Positions 59,346 to 64,000 of a stretch of 64,000 nt of DNA are shown here, one piece after another. Source of the DNA: Heligmosomoides polygyrus polygyrus (taxonomy: Eukaryota > Nematoda > Chromadorea > Rhabditida > Heligmosomidae); contig OX377204.1 of assembly GCA_947396885.1 (NCBI GenBank), positions 1,674,001 through 1,738,000 on the forward strand, read 5' to 3'. Made by a program: the position numbers and the translations under genes. Position 1 is the first letter of the stretch, and each line of letters opens with the position of its first letter. The notes under the pieces were generated by a model that did no database searches, had not been told where the DNA came from, and was given only the letters and a program-made list of their open reading frames with translations.

Positions 59346-60279
59346 CTAATTTGTCTTCATTTAATTTGTTCGTGCTCAGCTAGTAGAATAAGCAAAGGTG
59401 ACAAGCGGAGAAAATCATCAGCAGCGTTTCATCCTTTCCCTGTAGGCCAATTCTTGACGAAGACTTTTTTCATCCAAGTATTGATCAAGGATGAATTCTC
59501 ACTGCCTTCATATTCCATTTGGGATGTCTTCGTACTTTTTATTGTCTGTGGAGTTTCTAGAAATGAAGTGAACTCACAACAGCAAGATCTTGTTTCGGCC
59601 TTTCCCTCCACAGTGTAAGCCGAGTCCGGTGTAGTTGTTCTGTGTCATGCGATTCTTTCCATTTGGAGTGTTCCTTCAACCTACATGCCGACGGCCGAAA
59701 GGCGCGGCTCCATTTCTCCTCCATCCGGTCAGCCGTTGTTTGCGTTCGCGCTGCTCCCGTTCTTCGCACCCTCACCTGTCGGAGCCGTCATCAAATTGAT
59801 AGATGGCGGCTCAACTGCAGTCCGCTTGACGTCGTCAGCTTTGCTGCTCGGTTCTGTTGGCATAATATAGACATTATTCCTCAGTAGATTTTTGGTGTTC
59901 AAATTTCGGTGTGTACTTTCATTCCTTGGGACTTACAACACCTGCAGGAGTATCCTCCTGAAGTCCTCCGCGGTTGAGTTGGCTACCATCGTAGCAGTTT
60001 CTGTAGCTTACATTGCTTGTGAATTTTGTCTCGCAGCTTCTAAATTATCCTTAGCTATTGAAGTAAAGGAGTCGAGGCACTTTTTCCCACCATCTCTTCC
60101 ATCGATCCTTGGGGCTCGCGAGAGGAATGAAAAAAACTTTCGAATGTGCGGCAGGCTTCTTCGCCTGAACGACAAAAATGTTATCTTTTTCATCTGACTT
60201 CATGGTCATTGACCAAAGAATTTTGCGAAGGCTTCCGCGTTTGCAGTTCTATTCCAATAGCTCTGGGTTTATCTTGAGG

Positions 60280-60400
60280 TGGTGTGCGATGGCGCAGTCG
60301 GAGGAAGCGCGATCAGTCGGGAAGCTCCGATTCAAGATTTCTGGCTCGGATTCCTTACTGAATGCCCCCTTCCTCCCCAGACTTTCGCGTCGGCGGCGAA
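60280..60400 (+). mobile_element. tRNA-derived SINE, head fragment
   Basis: GTGCGATGGCGCAGTCGGAG and CTGGCTCGGATTCC are head sequences with the A- and B-box positions preserved. A body piece (GATGAATTGCTACCAGGTTC) lies at 60,970-61,020. Confidence 0.5.
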
Positions 60401-60544
60401 AACCATGAGTCTAGACCTACCCCAGTCTTGCCGGCTGCTAGCGGAAAAGGCACGTGCGAGGTACTGTACATATTTCTAGTCGGGACCTACTGCTACTATT
60501 CGCCTTCCCACTTTCTGTCCGCGCTCTGGGCGCTCCCTGCCGTG

Positions 60545-60770
60545 AAAGGGCCTGTTCATACTTCGCAACAAGAGTGAATCGTCGCCCGTGTAAAACGTTC
60601 ATATCGATTAAAGCCGAGCGTGCGCTGCCGAAAAGTGTTCATACTCGGACACCGGCGCTGTCGCTTCAGTCGCTCTTGTCGCTCTAGTCGCTCCAGTCGC
60701 CTGTTCATACTTCCACGGCTGCACTCTCGTCGCTCTTATTGCTGCTGTCGCGAAGTATGAACAGGTTCAA
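60545..60770. repeat. MITE with GTTCATACTTCGC ends, third copy
   Basis: It begins AGGGCCTGTTCATACTTCGC and ends GCGAAGTATGAACAGG. Repeated words CGCTCTTGT, CGCTCTAGT and CGCTCCAGT mirror the GCGACAAGA run at 55,350. Confidence 0.65.
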
Positions 60771-61437
60771 AAGCTAGAGCGTAGACAGTTTCTGTCGGCG
60801 CTGAATCGGCGCGAAATCAGCGGCGGCGGTCCACATCATTATTGCCGCTACCACTCCAGTGGCGTCGCCGTTGCCGTCCACCAATTGCCGCTCGCCGCAG
60901 AGCTCGCCGCCGGCGAGCACTCCGGCGAGCGGCAAGTGGCGGGCGACAAACCGTACATCCTCCAGAGCCGATGAATTGCTACCAGGTTCCTCTTTGAAGG
61001 AGAAGGCGCTGACTTGTGAAGCAAACACTTCAACACTTCAACAATGCTAATAAAACTGAAATAATGAATGAGTAAAAAATGAATAAACAATGAAGCACTT
61101 GAAAATGCTTTAAAAAATTTTATAGCATTTAATGGCTACAGAACATTTTACACTTATGAAACGAATTTGAATTTTCTGTATAAAAATTTAAGGACATTGC
61201 GCATTATGTTAATTTCTTACTTTCTTTACTTCTTTGAATTTATAGTTTTTACTATGTTTTATATTGTCCGTCGCTCCATAAAAACCGCAACGATATGGTC
61301 GAGTGCACGGCGCGATCCTTTCTTTTAATGCACTAAGCATCAGTGATTTATTTTTCATTATTTCCATTTTTACTTGCGTTAATACTCTGATATATTTGAA
61401 TGATTTTGAGGCATACTTATTATAGTGTACAAATTAA

Positions 61438-61728
61438 TAAATAAGGATAAAGGACGGCGTTAATCAATCCCATTTGGGATGCGCCGCGCATTCTACTTCT
61501 ACGGGATATCGGGAAAGCGATTTGAATGCGTATTTGGCCATACAATGACTTGGGGTGGCCAGATGGATAAGTCGGCGCTTTATCCTTCCCAGACAAGTCT
61601 GGTACCAATTCACAAACCCCGGAGGGATGGAAAGCTTGGTTGGCCTGGGCGGAGAATACGAAACAGGAACCTGGTACCGGGTGCACGCGACAGCCGGCGC
61701 CTCCTCCGACTGCACTACACACGCCATT
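61438..61728 (-). mobile_element. tRNA-derived SINE copy
   Basis: Full-length minus copy; head complement CTCCGACTGCACTACACACG. It is followed immediately by a microsatellite. Confidence 0.8.
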
Positions 61729-61730
61729 GT

Positions 61731-61731
61731 A

Positions 61732-61794
<63 letters not shown>

Positions 61795-61797
61795 ACA
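61731..61797 (+). repeat. (AAAT)n microsatellite
   Basis: About 16 tandem AAAT units lie directly upstream of the minus-strand SINE head. The region 61,800-62,850 after it has no recognised gene. Confidence 0.95.
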
Positions 61798-62879
61798 AAT
61801 GATTTTTGCCTTTGTGCGTCTAAGAACAAAGTATGATTCGCTCCTTTTTTAAATAGAATTTTTAATAAAATTTCAAACAGTGTCCAACTCTGCTAGCTCT
61901 GCTAGTTGTAGAACTGCCACTTGTAGAAGTGCATTGCTAATTCGATGAATGCGTCAGTGATCTACTCTTTTCGTATGAGCCTAGTAGCTGCTACTAGCCC
62001 CCCTTTCAGTCACGAACGATACTCCTTCATGAACTTTCGCCATCTGTATTCCTTTGAGTTAGAATGAATGGTTTATGAACAAGTTGACTAGCTGGTAGTC
62101 AGTTAATAGAATATGGATTAGCGATCATTTTCTTTCCCGTTGAAAAAGGCCTTGCATTCCTATCTATAAGGTATGACAGAACCTTCTTTGACAATCGGGT
62201 TTTCTTTCCTTTGAGAGCCCTTGAAAATGCTAGAAAAAGGCCTAAGCAAAGAGAAAAGATGAACTCGAGCCGCATGTGTCCAAGGCGGCGACCACTACAT
62301 CAGTTTCACATCAGAACATTCAAAAATAACTTCAAACAGGGAATGGAAACTCGCGGTGAGAGAAGACTCTAAAAGTGAGGGTGTCGTCACAAAGAGTGCT
62401 GTTTTTTACAGACCGATGACGTCTACGAAAATTTACGTTTGACTACCAAGAAATGTTGTAAAACGTAAATCGTGAAAAAATTTGCCAAAAATCGGCGTAA
62501 GTCATAAAATCGTAGATCCTAAGTCGTGGTTTGGAAACACGCCCTTCTCTCAGAAATAGAATACATGCGCGTCCCATGAAAAGGCTAATTAATTGATTAA
62601 ATTTTTGGTGAAATTTATATTCTTTGTTTAATTTTTTGGACAGTGTTCTAGGTCTTAGGCTAAGGAGAATGTTTTGTGTTTTGCTCTATTAAACCGTTCG
62701 TTCCGTTCATTTGCTAATACTGATTGTTGTCAATTTTTAAAGTTAAGTTTAAGGTTGTTAAAAAAGAGAAAAATGCTGGTCATTTGTCCTTTTACCATTT
62801 TATCGTAAAGCGTTAGGAAACTGCCGTTCCGTTGGAACAGTGCGATGTGTTGCTAACGTCATCAAAACTCTAGAAGGCC

Positions 62880-63200
62880 CGAAATGGTCGTCGACGAGCT
62901 AGCACACCCGCATTTCGTGCCTCTCCTCTCCGCTCGACTGAATTGGACTCATCTCTGACACGTTCGAGAGTGCGCGAGTGGCGCCTCTAAGGGCACGAAA
63001 CGAATCGAATCTCTCCTCTTGGAGAATGGCAAAAAGGCCCGTTCGACGTGTTGCTGGACAGCACTGTCGTTCTTCTAACACCCAGGGAATCCGGTTTGTC
63101 AGAGGTGTTATCCTACGATTGTCAAAAACGCGTAACGTTGTTACTCACCTAGTTTTCAACGACATGATCCATGCGACGGTGTCACTGAAACAGAACCTTT
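62880..63200 (-). pseudogene. Very diverged RTE 3' fragment (tentative)
   Basis: Words on the plus strand parallel the RTE 3' region at 45.2-45.5 kb in order: GGGCACGAAACGAATCG against the GGGACACGAAGAGCGTC block, then GGGAATCCGGTTTGTCAGAG, then CACCTAGTTTTCAACGACAT and CATGCGACGGTGTC. Similarity is weak and was judged by eye only. Confidence 0.3.
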
Positions 63201-63344
63201 TGCATTACTTAGACTGGAGGTTCTTTCTTACGTTTGATCGAAATGAATAAAACTAAATATCGTTTTATATTTTCTCGATTTTTTTCTGAACGCCGGCGCG
63301 CGTTTTTTTTTCTCAACCGTAAGCTCATCCTGTAATGTGGTATT

Positions 63345-63535
63345 AGATAGGATAGATGATAAATGAAGAACCACAGCGTTACTTAACTCCTTTTGGGGTG
63401 CGCCACGCGTTCTACTTCTACGCTACGTCGTGGAGGCGATTTGAATGCGTATTTGGCCGTGTAACTTGTGATGGACGGCCGATGAACAAGTCAGCGCATT
63501 ATCCTCCCCAGACAAGTCTGGTATCAATACACCTC
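63345..63535 (-). mobile_element. tRNA-derived SINE, head-less copy
   Basis: Tail and body are present (TTTTGGGGTGCGCCACGCGT, GGCGATTTGAATGCGTATTT, CCCAGACAAGTCTGGTATCA). The copy stops before the tRNA-related head. Confidence 0.7.
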
Positions 63536-63884
63536 TCTTATAATAAAACACTAATTTTTCTTAGAAAAACTAAATATTTTCTATCTAAAACTTTAGACCA
63601 CTTGGCGGCGCTTGCTTTAGAGTCTAGATTGATCGTGTTTATTTCACTCCGAACTCTAGACAATGCAGCTCTTCCCGTGGCCCTCTCCGACGCTATCCGG
63701 TCGACGGGAGCCAGAGCCACTTCAAATCACCTAGCAAAACACTATTTTTTCTGTTCAGTTGAACAAATCTTTTAGTAATTCGATGAATTGCATCGAGAAA
63801 CATTATAGTGTATTTCTGTTAGCGTTATAAGTTTTGTTGCGTTCAAATAGAGCGCACTTATGAGTGAAATAAACAAGGGCAAAA

Positions 63885-64000
63885 AGATAAATGACGTTGC
63901 TTAGTCCTTTTGGAGATTGCGCCACGCACTGTACTTCTAGGGATGTCGTGGAGCCGATTTGAATGCGTATTTGGCCATACAAAGACTTGACAGCCGATGA
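63885..64000 (-). mobile_element. tRNA-derived SINE, cut by the window edge
   Basis: TTTTGGAGATTGCGCCACGC, GATGTCGTGGAGCCGATTTG and ATGCGTATTTGGCCATACAA belong to the SINE body. The remainder lies beyond the window. Confidence 0.7.

Noticed and set aside
61464..61829. ORF with long FIYLFIYL repeats as a membrane protein
   Set aside because: The repeats are the translation of the (AAAT)n microsatellite next to a SINE.

Overview
This is a stretch of animal nuclear DNA, most likely from a clade V strongylid (hookworm-like) nematode. The evidence is the RTE-type retrotransposon at 45.2-48.1 kb, whose protein looks like elements common in hookworm genomes; short nematode-style introns with TTTTCAG-type acceptors (one is 49 nt); and probable trans-splice acceptors a few bases before start codons. 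The species call is from recall of protein style, not from a search. No rRNA, no intact tRNA gene, no CRISPR array and no bacterial-style operon was seen.

Host genes are few, spliced and mostly invisible as long ORFs. (1) A plus-strand gene can be assembled from about 12 exons between 4,423 and 23,772. Nearly all exon junctions agree in phase. It would encode a protein of about 550 residues, largely disordered, basic and with one coiled coil; it carries a PP1-docking-like motif (KTVAF) and a KEN motif. Its introns are packed with transposons. (2) A minus-strand gene of three exons (29,465 to 26,984) encodes a 77-residue secreted peptide with a signal peptide and two cysteines. (3) Two terminal exons of an unrecognised plus-strand gene lie at 44,312-44,602. 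Several weaker exon-like stretches are listed with low confidence.

The rest is a dense, nested landscape of mobile elements. Retroelements: an intact AT-rich Penelope-like element (8.6-11.7 kb) with its GIY-YIG endonuclease at the N-terminus, before the reverse transcriptase, as in the permuted Naiad/Chlamys-type elements; a fragment of a related element at 55.7-56.1 kb; remnants of a conventional Penelope element (C-terminal GIY-YIG) arranged as an inverted pair at 5.25-6.6 kb, with hammerhead-like ribozyme motifs in both arms; more hammerhead-like motifs at 28.7 and 36.9 kb; one nearly full RTE element plus decayed copies; small CR1/Jockey-like pieces; and at least 16 copies of a tRNA-derived SINE with a TTTATCC tail. 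DNA elements: mariner copies at 20.5, 56.1 and 57.4 kb, Tc1/maT-like copies at 2.0 and 41.7 kb, and many short palindromic (foldback/MITE) families. One of these carries 70-73 nt tRNA-like sequences in its arms.

Layout: 0-4.4 kb foldback and Tc1-like elements; 4.4-23.8 kb the large host gene with its invaded introns; 24-28.5 kb stacked palindromic MITEs; 26.9-29.5 kb the secreted-peptide gene; 30-44 kb decayed LINEs, SINEs, MITEs and a 0.9 kb tandem duplication; 44.3-44.6 kb terminal exons; 45.2-48.6 kb RTE; 49-55.7 kb AT-rich MITEs and remnants; 55.7-57.8 kb a mariner sitting between a Penelope fragment and another mariner; 57.9-64 kb SINEs and low-information sequence.
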